Shown in pieces: positions 25,073 through 35,760 of a stretch of DNA of 40,314 nt. The DNA is from Fidelibacterota bacterium (GTDB taxonomy: Bacteria > Pseudomonadota > Alphaproteobacteria > Rhodospirillales > Rhodospirillaceae): positions 1 to 40,314 of the forward strand of contig CANJPG010000025.1 in NCBI GenBank assembly GCA_947476065.1. The letters are read 5' to 3'. Below the pieces are notes generated by a model. It was not told the DNA's origin. It saw only the letters and a program-made list of their open reading frames with translations, and did not search any database. How positions within the stretch are numbered: the first letter of the stretch is position 1; each line of letters begins with the position of its first letter. Position numbers and translations under genes: made by a program.

Positions 25073-25558
25073 ATGAGTGTCATGGCGATGAAAACCCCCA
25101 AATTGATGGCCGCGGTAGTCATTGCGTCCGCCCTGGCTTTGAGCGGCTGCGCCGAAGGCAACAACCGCACGGGCGCCACTTTGATCGGCGCTGGATTGGG
25201 CGGCCTTTTGGGCTCGCAATTTGGCAGCGGCGGCGGCGCCCTGGCCATGACCGCAGTCGGCACCCTGGCGGGTGCGGCCATCGGCAACAGCATTGGCAAG
25301 CGTATGGATGAAGCCGATCATCAGAGAATGCGTGAAGCCGAGCAGCGCGCCTATGCGGCGCCGATCAATGAGACCATCGTCTGGAACAACCCGAACAGCG
25401 GTCACTCGGGCACGATCACGCCAGTGCGCGACGGCCGCAGCCAAAACGGCCAGTATTGCCGCGAGTTCCAGTCCGAGATCACCGTCGGCGGACAGCGCGA
25501 AAAAGGCTATGGCCGCGCCTGCCAGCAGCCCGACGGCTCGTGGAAGATCGTCTCGTAA
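25073..25558 (+). CDS. Glycine-zipper surface lipoprotein
   Basis: The 161-residue protein has a lipoprotein signal ending ALALSGC, so the cysteine would be lipidated. A glycine-zipper segment follows: ATLIGAGLGGLLGSQFG and TLAGAAIGNSIGKRMDE, as in Omp17 and the RT0821/Lpp0805 family. The C-terminal part has WNNPNSGHSGTITPVRDGRS and YCREFQSEITVGGQ, typical of that family. It is probably an outer-membrane or periplasmic lipoprotein with a structural role. AAGGACAG upstream serves as a weak SD for the ATG at 25073. A terminator follows its stop. Confidence 0.86.
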   Translation: MSVMAMKTPKLMAAVVIASALALSGCAEGNNRTGATLIGAGLGGLLGSQFGSGGGALAMTAVGTLAGAAIGNSIGKRMDEADHQRMREAEQRAYAAPINETIVWNNPNSGHSGTITPVRDGRSQNGQYCREFQSEITVGGQREKGYGRACQQPDGSWKIVS

Positions 25559-25578
25559 GCAGACAAAGATATCTTTGA

Positions 25579-25610
25579 AAAAGGCGGTCCAAGTGGCCGC
25601 CTTTTTTATT
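25579..25610. terminator. Bidirectional terminator between lipoprotein and YihY genes
   Basis: AAGGCGG-T-CC (25581-25590) pairs with GGCCGCCTT across an AAGT loop, with a T-run to the right and an A-run to the left. It can end both convergent transcripts. The T-run overlaps the YihY stop codon at 25606-25608. A small palindrome CAAAGATATCTTTG lies just before it. Confidence 0.8.
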
Positions 25611-26928
25611 GCCCGGGCGGCTGCGCTTCAGGCGCGGCGACAATGCGCGCGAGGGTCACGCTCAACAATGTGCGTTCGGATTCAGCCGCGCTACGCAGGT
25701 AGTGGCCGAGGTTCCTGCCGATCTCGCTGCTTTTAATATCTTCTTCGCCGAAGCTGTGGCTAAGGCCCAGGCCGAAGTGGTGAACCAAATCGGCGAGCGG
25801 CGTGCGCTCGAGGTCGCGGGTCAAGATCCAGCGGCCGTCCTCGGTGGGGGCAATGAACAGCCCTACGCGCAAATCGTTCATCACAGCCGTAAGAACCGTA
25901 TCCGGCGCCCCGATCATTTTGGCCAGATGCTCGGTGGTCATTCCGAGACCGCCGCGGCGCGCGGCGGCGAGACGCGACATGATATCGAGCGCAAGAATCA
26001 TCCGCCCGCCCACCCCCATGCCGATGCCGATACGGGCATAGCGCCAGTCCGGCAGCGCCGAGGTGACAATTGCACCCGTCAGGACGGCGAGCCAGACCAG
26101 GTAAACCCACACCAGAAAGACCGGCACCGCGGCGAGCGCGCCGTAGATGGCCTGGTAGGAGGTCATGAAGATGACGTAGACGGCGAAGGTATAGCGCAGC
26201 GCCGCCAGCAGGACCGCGGCGACCGCGGCTCCGATCATGGCGTCGCGCAGGTTCATGCGCCGGTTGGGGATGATCATGAATAGGAACGTCAGCGTGGCCC
26301 AGGTGAACACCGTCGGCATGACGTTGCCGAGCAGGATCACGACCGGATCGGGCGGCGGCGCCGCTTCGCCTTCCATGATCCGCTGGCCGGCAAAGTAGCC
26401 CAAGAGCGACAGCCCGGCACCCAGCAGCACCGGGCCGATGGTCATGACCGCCCAGAACACCAAAAGCCGTTGCCGCAGAAGCCGCGGACGGATGACGCGA
26501 AAGATCTCGTTGAGCGCGCCTTCAATTGTGAGCAGCAGGAGAATGGCGGTCCCGACCAGCCCGATGACGCCAAAGAGGGTCAGCTTGCAGGCGGCCTCGA
26601 CAAAACCCGTCAAGGCATCGCTGATTTTCATGCCGGTGTCCGGAACCAGGTTTGCGACGATGGCCGCCTGCAAGGAGATCCTGAGGTGGTCGAAGGCGGG
26701 AAAGGCGGCGAGGGTCGCGAGAATCAGCGCCAAAGCCGGCACCACGGCCAGAGCCGCGGAAAAGCTCAACGCCGCCGCCGCCCGGGTGATATGGGCGTCG
26801 CCGATGCGCTTGCAGACGAAACCCATCAAGCTGTCGGGCTTGCCCAGGGCGCCCTGGACAGCCTTCTTGGCCACCGCCAGGCGCTCGTGGCGGGAGGGTT
26901 CCGCGGGGGTCTCATCGACCGGGGTCAT
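25606..26928 (-). CDS. YihY/virulence factor BrkB family inner-membrane protein
   Basis: This 440-residue protein has six or so TM helices in its first 300 residues: RAAAALSFSAALAVVPALAL, LTLFGVIGLVGTAILLLLT, then NEIFRVIRPRLLRQRLLVFW and VFLVWVYLVWLAVLTGAIV. It has a long C-terminal cytosolic extension (about 310-440) with a winged-helix-like MTTEHLAKMIGAPDTV segment. The family was once misnamed ribonuclease BN; its real role is unknown and may be transport. ATG 26928 is used; a longer frame reaches 27027. It is divergent from fabI. Confidence 0.85.
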   Translation of the reverse strand: MTPVDETPAEPSRHERLAVAKKAVQGALGKPDSLMGFVCKRIGDAHITRAAAALSFSAALAVVPALALILATLAAFPAFDHLRISLQAAIVANLVPDTGMKISDALTGFVEAACKLTLFGVIGLVGTAILLLLTIEGALNEIFRVIRPRLLRQRLLVFWAVMTIGPVLLGAGLSLLGYFAGQRIMEGEAAPPPDPVVILLGNVMPTVFTWATLTFLFMIIPNRRMNLRDAMIGAAVAAVLLAALRYTFAVYVIFMTSYQAIYGALAAVPVFLVWVYLVWLAVLTGAIVTSALPDWRYARIGIGMGVGGRMILALDIMSRLAAARRGGLGMTTEHLAKMIGAPDTVLTAVMNDLRVGLFIAPTEDGRWILTRDLERTPLADLVHHFGLGLSHSFGEEDIKSSEIGRNLGHYLRSAAESERTLLSVTLARIVAAPEAQPPGQ

Positions 26929-27044
26929 CGCGGCACCTGCCTTGCCCAATAAATGGTTTCGTGTAGGATGCCGCAAGTTATTGGTTCCCGAAAGCTTTTT
27001 GGCGCTTTTGACCGCGGAACCGGACAAACAACCTGAGCAGATAA

Positions 27045-27884
27045 ATGGTCGGACAGCAGAGTTTGATGCACGGCAAAAAGGGATTGGTCATGGGCGTCGC
27101 CAATGACCGTTCCATTGCATGGGGTATTGCCCAGGCGGCCTATAACCATGGCGCGACCCTGGCCTTCACCTACCAGGGCGAAGCCTTGGAAAAGCGCGTG
27201 CGGCCTTTGGCCCAGAGCGTCAATTCCGAGTTCGTCCTTCCCTGCGACGTCACTGATTCCGGGTCCGTCGAGAAGGTTTTTGCCGATATCGGCAAGGCCT
27301 GGGGCGGCATCGATTTTGTCGTTCACGCGATTGCGTTCTCCGATAAGGACCAATTGAAGGGCCGCTACTGCGATACAACGCGCGAGAACTTCCTTAAGAC
27401 CATGGATATCTCGTGTTTTTCGTTCACCGAGGTCTGCCGCCATGCCGAGCCCTTGATGTCGAGCGGCGGCAGCCTGCTGACCCTGAGCTATCTGGGCGCC
27501 GAGCGGGTCGTGCCCCACTACAACGTCATGGGCGTGGCCAAGGCTGCCTTGGAAGCCAGCGTGCGCTATCTGGCCACGGACTTGGGCAGCAGAAATATCC
27601 GCGTCAACGCTATTTCAGCCGGGCCCATCAAGACCCTGGCGGCCTCGGGCATCGGCGACTTCCGCTACATTCTGAAGTGGAACGAACTGAACGCGCCGCT
27701 GGACCGCAACGTGACCATCGAGGACGTGGGCAAATCCGGCCTCTACCTGCTCAGCGATCTCGGCAGCGGTGTCACCGGCGAAGTGCACCATGTCGATTGC
27801 GGCTACCACACGGTCGGCATGATGGCGCCGGAAGCTTCACAGCAGATTTCGGAGCTGCTCAGCGGCGCCAACCTCGTCAAGTAG
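27045..27884 (+). CDS. fabI: Enoyl-ACP reductase (NADH)
   Basis: FabI reduces trans-2-enoyl-ACP in the last step of each fatty-acid elongation cycle. The 279-residue SDR-fold protein has [13 protein letters not shown] (17-29), CDVTD (67-71), [20 protein letters not shown] (148-167) with Y149, Y159 and K166 (the Y-x6-K catalytic set), and a [13 protein letters not shown] loop. Those are the classical FabI active-site residues, so triclosan-type inhibitors would be expected to bind. aroC begins five nt after its stop, so the two are one operon. Confidence 0.96.
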   Translation: MVGQQSLMHGKKGLVMGVANDRSIAWGIAQAAYNHGATLAFTYQGEALEKRVRPLAQSVNSEFVLPCDVTDSGSVEKVFADIGKAWGGIDFVVHAIAFSDKDQLKGRYCDTTRENFLKTMDISCFSFTEVCRHAEPLMSSGGSLLTLSYLGAERVVPHYNVMGVAKAALEASVRYLATDLGSRNIRVNAISAGPIKTLAASGIGDFRYILKWNELNAPLDRNVTIEDVGKSGLYLLSDLGSGVTGEVHHVDCGYHTVGMMAPEASQQISELLSGANLVK

Positions 27885-27889
27885 GCGCC

Positions 27890-28993
27890 ATGTCAGCAAA
27901 TACGTTCGGCACCCTCTTCCGCTTCACGACCTTCGGTGAAAGCCACGGGCCGGCCATCGGCTGCGTAGTCGACGGCGTGCCGCCGCTGATCAAACTCAGT
28001 GAAGCCGACATCCAGGTGTGGCTCGACAAGCGCAAACCGGGCCAGAACAAATACACCACCCAGCGTCGCGAACCCGATGCCGTGAAAATTCTCTCGGGCG
28101 TATTCGAAGGCAAGACCACCGGCACGTCCATCGGACTGTTGATTGAAAACGTTGACGCGCGCTCGAAGGACTACGGTGACATCGCCGAGAAATTCCGCCC
28201 GGGGCACGCCGACTACACCTATTGGAAAAAATACGGCATCCGCGATTATCGCGGCGGCGGGCGTTCATCGGCGCGCGAGACCGCCATGCGCGTGGCGGCA
28301 GGCGCCATCGCCCGCAAGGTGCTGGAACACCGGCTCGGCTCAAAAGTCAAAATCCGCGGCGCGCTGACGCAGATTGGCCCCCACGCCATCGACCGTGCGC
28401 GCTGGGACTGGAAGCAGGTCGACAAGAACCCGTTCTTCTCGCCCGACGCCAAGGCCGCCGAACTCTGGGCCAGCTATCTCGACGGCGTGCGCAAAAGCGG
28501 CTCGTCGGCGGGCGCCATCATCGAAGTCACCGCGGATGGGATACCGGTTGGCCTGGGAGCGCCGATCTACGGCAAGCTCGACGCCGACATCGCATCGGCC
28601 TTGATGGGCATCAATGCCGCCAAAGGCGTTGAGATTGGTGCTGGCTTTGCCGCCGCCGCGCTCTCGGGCGAAGAGAATGCCGACGAAATGCGCATGATTG
28701 GGAAAAGTGGCAGCAAAAAGAAGGGAGAGGTCACGTTCCTCTCCAACCAAGCGGGCGGCATTCTGGGCGGGATTTCCACCGGCCAGCAGATCGTCGCGCG
28801 CGTCGCCATTAAGCCGACCAGTTCGATCCTAGCGCCCCGCAAGACCATCGATATCCACGGCAACAACACCACCATCAGCACCAAAGGCCGCCACGACCCC
28901 TGTGTGGGCATTCGCGGCGTGCCAGTTGCCGAAGCCATGCTGGCCATCGTCTTGGCCGACCACCTACTCCGCCATCAGGCCCAGTGCGGGTAA
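27890..28993 (+). CDS. aroC: Chorismate synthase
   Basis: AroC makes chorismate from EPSP using reduced FMN, the last shared step to aromatic amino acids. The 367-residue protein has [18 protein letters not shown] (the GESHG motif), [14 protein letters not shown], and [20 protein letters not shown], the FMN and EPSP binding segments. [13 protein letters not shown] and the C-terminal [15 protein letters not shown] segment are also canonical. It follows fabI by five nt, so coupled expression is likely. A hairpin with a T-run follows the stop. Confidence 0.97.
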   Translation: MSANTFGTLFRFTTFGESHGPAIGCVVDGVPPLIKLSEADIQVWLDKRKPGQNKYTTQRREPDAVKILSGVFEGKTTGTSIGLLIENVDARSKDYGDIAEKFRPGHADYTYWKKYGIRDYRGGGRSSARETAMRVAAGAIARKVLEHRLGSKVKIRGALTQIGPHAIDRARWDWKQVDKNPFFSPDAKAAELWASYLDGVRKSGSSAGAIIEVTADGIPVGLGAPIYGKLDADIASALMGINAAKGVEIGAGFAAAALSGEENADEMRMIGKSGSKKKGEVTFLSNQAGGILGGISTGQQIVARVAIKPTSSILAPRKTIDIHGNNTTISTKGRHDPCVGIRGVPVAEAMLAIVLADHLLRHQAQCG

Positions 28994-29010
28994 AAGCACG
29001 GCTGATGCAA

Positions 29011-29055
29011 CAAAGGGGCGTCTTGATCATTAGCTGATCATCTCCTTTGCTTTTT
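29011..29055 (+). terminator. Rho-independent terminator after fabI-aroC
   Basis: CAAAGG (29011-29016) pairs with CCTTTG (29044-29049), and inner TGATCA copies pair with each other around a TTAGC loop; an internal loop separates the two stems. A CTTTTT run follows. It separates aroC from sppA. Confidence 0.75.
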
Positions 29056-29082
29056 AGTTCGATGCGAGAGAGGACACCCCCT

Positions 29083-30864
29083 ATGCGTACCTTCGGCATG
29101 ATTCTGCTCGGGCTCTTTTCGGGCATCGGGCTTCTGACGGTGGCGGGCATCGTCGGCATCATCTACCTCGTGTCCAGCATTGAGGGCAGTATCCGCAAAC
29201 CTGTTGCGGCCGTTCCCGACAAGATCATCGTTTCCATCGACTTCGATAAAGCGCTGGTCGAGGGTTCGGGCGGTCCGCGCTTGGAAGGCTTCAACCTGCG
29301 CTCGTCGACAACCCTGCAGGAATTCGTCGTCGCCATCCGCAAGGCCAAGGACGACAAACGCGTCGTCGCGCTGAGCGCCAATCTCAGCAATCCCTCCGTC
29401 GGCCTCGCCCAAAACCAGGAGATCCGCGATGTCATCGCCGAGTTCAGGAGCGCCGGCAAACCGGCTTTCCTGTACTCCGAAACCATCGGCGAAGGCGAAG
29501 GGGCCTTGCCGACCTATTATCTGGCCTCGGCCTTCAGCGACATCTGGGTGCAGCCGTCGGGCACGGTCGGTATCGCAGGCATTGGCACCGAAGGATTCTT
29601 TTTAAAGAACTTCCTCGCCCGCTTCGGCATCAAAGGGGCTTTCGTTACCAAGGGCGCATATAAGAGCGCGCCCGAGATGTTCACTAACACCGCCATGTCC
29701 GCGCCCAACCGCGAAGAGACCGAGGCCCTACTGGGCGCTTGGTTCAATCAGATGGTCGATGGCATCGCGACGCAGCGCAAACTGACCGCGGAGGCCGTCA
29801 AGACCCTGATCGATGAAGGTCCGCAGACCGCCAAGGAAGCGCTCGATAAAAAACTGATCGACCATCTCGGCTACCGCGATCAATTCGAAGACGCGCTGAA
29901 GAAAGATTTGACAGGGGCCCAGTCCCAGGAGCTGAAGCGTTACGCCGGCCTGTCCCTGCCGGGCGCGCCTGCCGCCAGCAAGCGCATCGCCGTTATCAAT
30001 GCTGTCGGCGAGATCGACCGCACGGGCGGCGACGATGGTCCGCTCTCCGACCGTACCGGCATCCACGCCGACCGCATGGTGCGCGCCATCAAGAAAGCCG
30101 CCGACGACAGCAAGGTCGCGGCGATCATCCTGCGCGTCGACAGCCCAGGCGGCTCAGCCGTCGCGTCGGACACCATCTGGCGCGAAATCGTGCGCGCCAA
30201 GGAAAAAGGCAAACCCGTCGTCGTCAGCATGGGCGATACGGCTGCATCGGGCGGATATTACATTTCCATGCCGGCCGACCGCATCTTCGCCTCACCCGCG
30301 ACCGTCACCGGCTCCATCGGCGTCTTCGCCGGTAAGATGGTTATCGGCGACGCACTGACAAAACTCGACATCAACCGCGAACGCATTGCCTTCGGTGACT
30401 CAGCCGGCATGTTCAGCGCCACCTCGGATTTCTCGCCCAAGGACGTCGAACGCCTTACGCGCATGATCGACGCCACCTATGCCGAGTTCACCGGCAAGGC
30501 CGCAGAGGGTCGCGGTAAGAGCGTCGAGGAGATTCACAAGGTGGCCCAGGGCCGGGTGTGGAGCGGCACCGACGCGCTCAATGTCGGCCTTGTCGATGAA
30601 ATGGGCGGCTTCCTGAAAGCGCTGGACTACACCAAGGCCAAGATCGGCCTCGCCGCCACAGACCGCGTGTCGCTGGTGGAATACACCGACAGCCGCGAGT
30701 CCTGGTGGGACATTCTCAAGTACTTCGACGACAGCGACGTGCCCGACGACGTGGAAAGCTTTTTCCGCACCGCCGCCTGGTTCACCAAGACCTTCCAGCC
30801 GCTGATGCAGCAGATGGAAGCCAAGGGTCCGCAGATGTACATGGTGCCGGTGGGCGCGAAGTAA
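29083..30864 (+). CDS. sppA: Signal peptide peptidase SppA, 67K type
   Basis: SppA is a membrane-bound serine protease that degrades cleaved signal peptides. The 593-residue protein has an N-terminal TM anchor (about 7-30) and two tandem domains. K194 (TKGAYKSAPEMF) is the general base and S389 (DTAASGGYYIS) the nucleophile, the Ser-Lys dyad of this long type. A proline-rich segment and QGRVWSGTDALNVGLVDE support the second domain. ATG 29083 has AGAGGA eight bases upstream; ATG 29062 is the other option. Its stop abuts the stop of tlyA on the opposite strand. Confidence 0.95.
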   Translation: MRTFGMILLGLFSGIGLLTVAGIVGIIYLVSSIEGSIRKPVAAVPDKIIVSIDFDKALVEGSGGPRLEGFNLRSSTTLQEFVVAIRKAKDDKRVVALSANLSNPSVGLAQNQEIRDVIAEFRSAGKPAFLYSETIGEGEGALPTYYLASAFSDIWVQPSGTVGIAGIGTEGFFLKNFLARFGIKGAFVTKGAYKSAPEMFTNTAMSAPNREETEALLGAWFNQMVDGIATQRKLTAEAVKTLIDEGPQTAKEALDKKLIDHLGYRDQFEDALKKDLTGAQSQELKRYAGLSLPGAPAASKRIAVINAVGEIDRTGGDDGPLSDRTGIHADRMVRAIKKAADDSKVAAIILRVDSPGGSAVASDTIWREIVRAKEKGKPVVVSMGDTAASGGYYISMPADRIFASPATVTGSIGVFAGKMVIGDALTKLDINRERIAFGDSAGMFSATSDFSPKDVERLTRMIDATYAEFTGKAAEGRGKSVEEIHKVAQGRVWSGTDALNVGLVDEMGGFLKALDYTKAKIGLAATDRVSLVEYTDSRESWWDILKYFDDSDVPDDVESFFRTAAWFTKTFQPLMQQMEAKGPQMYMVPVGAK

Positions 30865-31608
30865 TCAGACGCGCGCCGCACCCATCAGGAATTCGATGTT
30901 GCCTTCCGGCCCGGTGATGGGGCTTTGCGTTACGCCGACCACGCGCCAGCCCGGCTGATCGTTCATCCAGGCGGTGATGGTCTCGCAGACTTCGGCATGG
31001 AGCGCGGGATCGCGCACGACGCCCTTCTCTCCAACGCGGTCCTTGCCCACTTCAAACTGTGGCTTGATCAATGCGATCAGCCAGGCGTCGGGCGTGGTCA
31101 AGGCCATGGCGGCCGGCAGAATTGTGCGCAGGCCGATGAAGCTGGCGTCGCAGACAATGGCTGAGATCGGCTCCGGCACCAGTTCTGCATCAAGCGTGCG
31201 CGCATTGGTGCGTTCCAGCACCTCAACGCGGGCGTCGGTGCGCAGCTTGTGGGCCAGCTGCCCGTAGCCCACATCCACGGCATAGACTTTGGCTGCGCCG
31301 CCCGTCAGCAGCACATCGGTGAACCCACCCGTCGACGAACCGAGATCGAGGCAGGCGCGGCCCTTGGGATCGAAGGGGAAATGTTTGAGGCCGTGCGCGA
31401 GTTTCAACCCGCCGCGCGACACCCAGGGGTGCTCGGCGCCGCGCACTGTTACGTCCAGATCCGCCGCAACCTTGCCCCCGGCGGAGGTCAGCTTCTGTTC
31501 GCCCGCGAACACAACGCCGGCCATGATCAGTGCCTGGGCTTTTGATGTGCTTTCGGCAAGGCGGCGCTCCACCAGCAATTCGTCGAGGCGGAGCTTGGGC
31601 GTCTTCAA
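30865..31608 (-). CDS. tlyA: TlyA family 16S/23S rRNA methyltransferase-hemolysin
   Basis: The 247-residue protein has an N-terminal S4 RNA-binding domain (LRLDELLVERRLAESTSKAQ) and a C-terminal RrmJ/FtsJ-like methyltransferase domain with SAM-binding LDLGSSTGGFTDVLL and IKPQFEVGKD. TlyA methylates rRNA ribose 2'-OH in other bacteria; this copy has the same architecture. The start appears to be TTG at 31608, eight nt after the dxs stop. It is last in the minus-strand operon that begins with the histone deacetylase-like gene. Confidence 0.9.
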   Translation of the reverse strand: MKTPKLRLDELLVERRLAESTSKAQALIMAGVVFAGEQKLTSAGGKVAADLDVTVRGAEHPWVSRGGLKLAHGLKHFPFDPKGRACLDLGSSTGGFTDVLLTGGAAKVYAVDVGYGQLAHKLRTDARVEVLERTNARTLDAELVPEPISAIVCDASFIGLRTILPAAMALTTPDAWLIALIKPQFEVGKDRVGEKGVVRDPALHAEVCETITAWMNDQPGWRVVGVTQSPITGPEGNIEFLMGAARV

Positions 31609-31616
31609 GTTGGAAT

Positions 31617-33572
31617 TTAAGCGCGGACGGGCGGCTTCTCGCCGGCAAGCCCGACGTTGGCCACGCCGAGGGCCTGCAGCGCCGTGGCAGCAATCTGCGG
31701 GGCCATGAGGCCGGCGTGCTGCAGCTGATCTTCGGGTTTCATGTGTTCGAGGAATTCGTCGGGCATTGTCAGCGTGCGGATCTTCAGGCCCTTGTCGAGG
31801 CGGCCTGTCGTGGCGAGGTGGCGCAGTACGGCATCACCAAAGCCGCCCGAGGAGCCCTCTTCCACCGTCAGCAGCACTTCATGCGTATCGGCCAGACGGT
31901 TGATGAGATCGGCGTCGAGCGGCTTGGCAAAGCGCGCATCGGCAACGGTGGTGGACAGTCCGCGCGCCGCGAGATCATCAGCAGCTTTCAGGCATTCGGC
32001 CAGACGCGTGCCGAGGCTGAGCAGCGCTATCTTGCTGCCTTCGCGCACGATACGACCTTTGCCGATTTCCAAGGGCGTACCGCGCGCCGGCAACTCCAAG
32101 CCAACGCCTTCGCCGCGCGGATAGCGCAGGGCGATGGGCCCGCTGTTGTGCGCGGCGCATGTGGCCACCATATGCATCAGCTCGACTTCGTCGGCCGCGG
32201 CCATGATGGTGAAGTTCGGCAGGCAGCCGAGGTACGCCAGATCGAACGAGCCCTGGTGCGTGGCGCCGTCGGCACCGACGTAGCCGGCGCGGTCCATGGC
32301 AAAGCGCACGGGCAGGTTCTGCACGGCGACATCATGCACAACCTGATCGTAGGCGCGCTGCAGGAAGGTCGAATAAATCGCGCAGAAAGGCTTGTACCCT
32401 TCGGTGGCAAGACCAGCTGCAAAGGTCACGGCGTGCTGCTCGGCGATGCCAACATCGAAGGTGCGCGTGGGAAATTTGTCGCCGAGCTTATCGAGGCCGG
32501 TGCCGCTCGGCATGGCGGCGGTGATGGCTATAACTTTGTCGTCAGCCTCGGCCTCGGCGATCAGCGCCTTGGCGAAAACGCCGGTGTATGACAGCGCCTT
32601 GGCGACCGGTTTGGCCTGCGTGCCCGAGACCACGTCAAACTTGGTCACGCCGTGATATTTGTCGGCAGAGGCTTCGGCGGGCGCGTAGCCGCGGCCCTTT
32701 TGCGTCACCACGTGAATCAGGAAGGGGCCCTTGGCTTCGCTGTCGCGCACGTTGCGCAAAACCGGCACCAGATGTTCGATGCGGTGGCCGTCAATGGGGC
32801 CGACGTAGTAAAGGCCCAGTTCCTCGAACAGCGTGCCGCCGGTTACCATGCCGCGGGTGTATTCCTCGGCGCGTTTGGCGGCGACTTCCAAAGGCTTGGG
32901 CAGATGCGCAGCAATTTGCTTCAAGGCCTGGCGGATGTTCATGTAGGACTTTGAAGACAAAAGGCGCGAGAGATACGCGCTCATGGCGCCCACGGGCGGG
33001 GCGATCGACATATCGTTGTCGTTGAGGATGACGATCAATTTGCTGCCGAGCGCCCCGGCATTGTTCATGGCTTCGTAAGCCATGCCGGCGCTCATGCTGC
33101 CGTCGCCGATGACGGCGATGACGTGGTTGTCGCGCCCGGCGAAGTCACGCGCTACAGCCATGCCCAGACCCGCGGAGATCGAGGTCGAACTGTGGCCAGC
33201 GCCAAAAGGGTCGTATTCGCTTTCGGTGCGCAGCGTGAAACCTGAAAGACCGTCTTTCTGGCGGATCGTATTCATACGGTCGCGCCGGCCTGTGAGAATC
33301 TTGTGCGGATAACACTGATGACCGACGTCCCAGATCAGGCGGTCGGTGGGCGTTTCAAAAACGTGGTGAATGGCGACAGTGAGTTCGACCACGCCAAGAC
33401 CCGCGCCAAGATGGCCGCCGGTGCGCGATACACTGTGAATGGTTTCGGCGCGCAGTTCGTCGGACAACTGCGTCAGTTGTTCGATGCTGAAGTTGCGCAA
33501 ATCCGCCGGCTTGGAAACATTGTCCAAAAGCGGTGTGCGCGGCGCGGCGCCTGGGTCGTTCGCTGTCGTCAA
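31617..33572 (-). CDS. dxs: 1-deoxy-D-xylulose-5-phosphate synthase
   Basis: DXS joins pyruvate and glyceraldehyde 3-phosphate to form DXP, the first step of the MEP isoprenoid pathway, using thiamine diphosphate. The 651-residue protein has [16 protein letters not shown] (TPP motif), [16 protein letters not shown] with the catalytic glutamate, and [15 protein letters not shown], all expected. The start is probably TTG 33572 with AGGTGA seven bases upstream. A TTG at 33614 without SD is the other option. It lies in an operon with ispA and xseB, so its product feeds the prenyl synthase next door. Confidence 0.95.
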   Translation of the reverse strand: MTTANDPGAAPRTPLLDNVSKPADLRNFSIEQLTQLSDELRAETIHSVSRTGGHLGAGLGVVELTVAIHHVFETPTDRLIWDVGHQCYPHKILTGRRDRMNTIRQKDGLSGFTLRTESEYDPFGAGHSSTSISAGLGMAVARDFAGRDNHVIAVIGDGSMSAGMAYEAMNNAGALGSKLIVILNDNDMSIAPPVGAMSAYLSRLLSSKSYMNIRQALKQIAAHLPKPLEVAAKRAEEYTRGMVTGGTLFEELGLYYVGPIDGHRIEHLVPVLRNVRDSEAKGPFLIHVVTQKGRGYAPAEASADKYHGVTKFDVVSGTQAKPVAKALSYTGVFAKALIAEAEADDKVIAITAAMPSGTGLDKLGDKFPTRTFDVGIAEQHAVTFAAGLATEGYKPFCAIYSTFLQRAYDQVVHDVAVQNLPVRFAMDRAGYVGADGATHQGSFDLAYLGCLPNFTIMAAADEVELMHMVATCAAHNSGPIALRYPRGEGVGLELPARGTPLEIGKGRIVREGSKIALLSLGTRLAECLKAADDLAARGLSTTVADARFAKPLDADLINRLADTHEVLLTVEEGSSGGFGDAVLRHLATTGRLDKGLKIRTLTMPDEFLEHMKPEDQLQHAGLMAPQIAATALQALGVANVGLAGEKPPVRA

Positions 33573-33619
33573 ATGAGGTTCACCTGATCGTAAAGGCGCG
33601 GGGGGTAAGTGCAACTTTA

Positions 33620-34507
33620 TCAGTTGCGCCGGGTCACCGCGAACATTGCCGCCTCGCGCAATAGTTTTGACTTATTGCCGAAGGAATCCAAGTGGTTACC
33701 TGCCTGCACGGCGAGGGTATGAGCGAGCGTCTTGGCGCCGTCCAGCCCCAGGCGCGAGACAAAGGTCGCCTTGCCGGCTGCCGCGTCCTTGCCGGTGGCC
33801 TTGCCGGTTTCGGCGGCACTGGACTCGACGTCGAGCACATCGTCGGCGATCTGGAAGGCGAGCCCCATGTCCATGCCATAGTTACCTAAAAGGTCGATGG
33901 TCGCCACCGAAGCGCCGCCCAAGACCGCACCCATACGGCAGGCCACAGCAATGAGGCAGCCGGTCTTGAGGTTCTGCAGGCGTTTCAGCCCCGAGTCATC
34001 AAGGGCGAGATTGGCGGCCATAAGGTCGATCATCTGTCCGCCGACCATGCCGGCTGCGCCGGACGCCCGCGCCAGTTCGGCCACCAGCGCCGCCCGGATG
34101 GCGCCGTCGGGATGGGTGGCTGGATCGGCCAGCACCGCGAAAGCTTCGGTCAGCAGCGCATCACCCGCCAGGATAGCGGTGGCTTCGTCGAACCGCTTGT
34201 GAACCGTCGGGCGGCCGCGACGCAAGTCGTCGTCGTCCATGGCCGGCAGGTCGTCATGGACCAGCGAATAGCAGTGGATCATCTCGACGGCTGCGGCGGC
34301 CCGCAACGCGCGCGCGCGCGGCACATCGAACAGGTCAGCCGAAGCTACTGCGAGAAAAGGGCGCAGGCGCTTGCCGCCGTCGAGAGCAGCGTAACGCATG
34401 GCTTCCGTCACCCGCCCTTCCGGCCCCGACACCGGCGCGAGAAGCCGGTCGAGTTCGGCGTTGGTGGCAGTGGCTATGGCCACCAGTTCGGTTTGAAAGG
34501 TCGTCAT
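33620..34507 (-). CDS. ispA: Polyprenyl (farnesyl-type) diphosphate synthase
   Basis: IspA condenses IPP with DMAPP/GPP to give farnesyl diphosphate, which feeds CtaB, quinones and bactoprenol. The 295-residue protein has [29 protein letters not shown] (first Asp-rich motif) and [14 protein letters not shown] (second motif), plus the KTG segment LKTGCLIAV. The length and the residues before the first Asp-rich motif fit a short-chain synthase, though product length cannot be fixed. It is 27 nt after xseB and 47 nt before dxs on the minus strand. Confidence 0.93.
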   Translation of the reverse strand: MTTFQTELVAIATATNAELDRLLAPVSGPEGRVTEAMRYAALDGGKRLRPFLAVASADLFDVPRARALRAAAAVEMIHCYSLVHDDLPAMDDDDLRRGRPTVHKRFDEATAILAGDALLTEAFAVLADPATHPDGAIRAALVAELARASGAAGMVGGQMIDLMAANLALDDSGLKRLQNLKTGCLIAVACRMGAVLGGASVATIDLLGNYGMDMGLAFQIADDVLDVESSAAETGKATGKDAAAGKATFVSRLGLDGAKTLAHTLAVQAGNHLDSFGNKSKLLREAAMFAVTRRN

Positions 34508-34534
34508 CGTGATTGAATGTCTGGGGCGTGGAGG

Positions 34535-34776
34535 TTATTCGGCATCGACCGGCGCGAGGCCCAGGTTCTTGCCCGAGCCCGTAATCTTTTCGACCTTGGC
34601 GCGGGCATCGGCCAGCTTGGACTCGCAATGCTTCTTCAGGGCTGCACCCCGCTCATAGGCTTTCACGGCATCGTCGAGGCGGACCTGGCCGCTTTCGAGA
34701 TCGCGCACGATCTTTTCCAGCTCCTTCATGGCCTCCTCGAAACCGAGGGCCGAAATGTCGTCGGGCGTCTTCGCCA

Positions 34777-34777
<1 letters not shown>
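34535..34777 (-). CDS. xseB: Exodeoxyribonuclease VII small subunit
   Basis: The 80-residue protein is the XseB family: LGFEEAMKELEKIVRDLESG, then QVRLDDAVKAYERGAALKKH, an all-helical pair. XseB binds XseA to form exonuclease VII, which degrades single-stranded DNA. xseA is not in this window. The ATG overlaps the stop codon of the histone deacetylase-like gene by one base (TAATG), and ispA follows 27 nt later. The xseB-ispA-dxs order is common in Proteobacteria. Confidence 0.95.
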
Positions 34778-35700
<923 letters not shown>

Positions 35701-35760
35701 GGAGTGACGGTAGCACGACCCTCCAGCGCCCGAAAATGGGCCAAGCTACGGTGGGCGACA

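Noticed and set aside
27413-27889. Long N-terminal extension fused to chorismate synthase
   Set aside because: It is the +1 frame of fabI; AroC starts at its own ATG 27890 with family-typical [20 protein letters not shown].
31530-32591. 353-codon plus-strand ORF across dxs
   Set aside because: Antisense frame opened by GC-rich third positions; dxs is clear on the minus strand.
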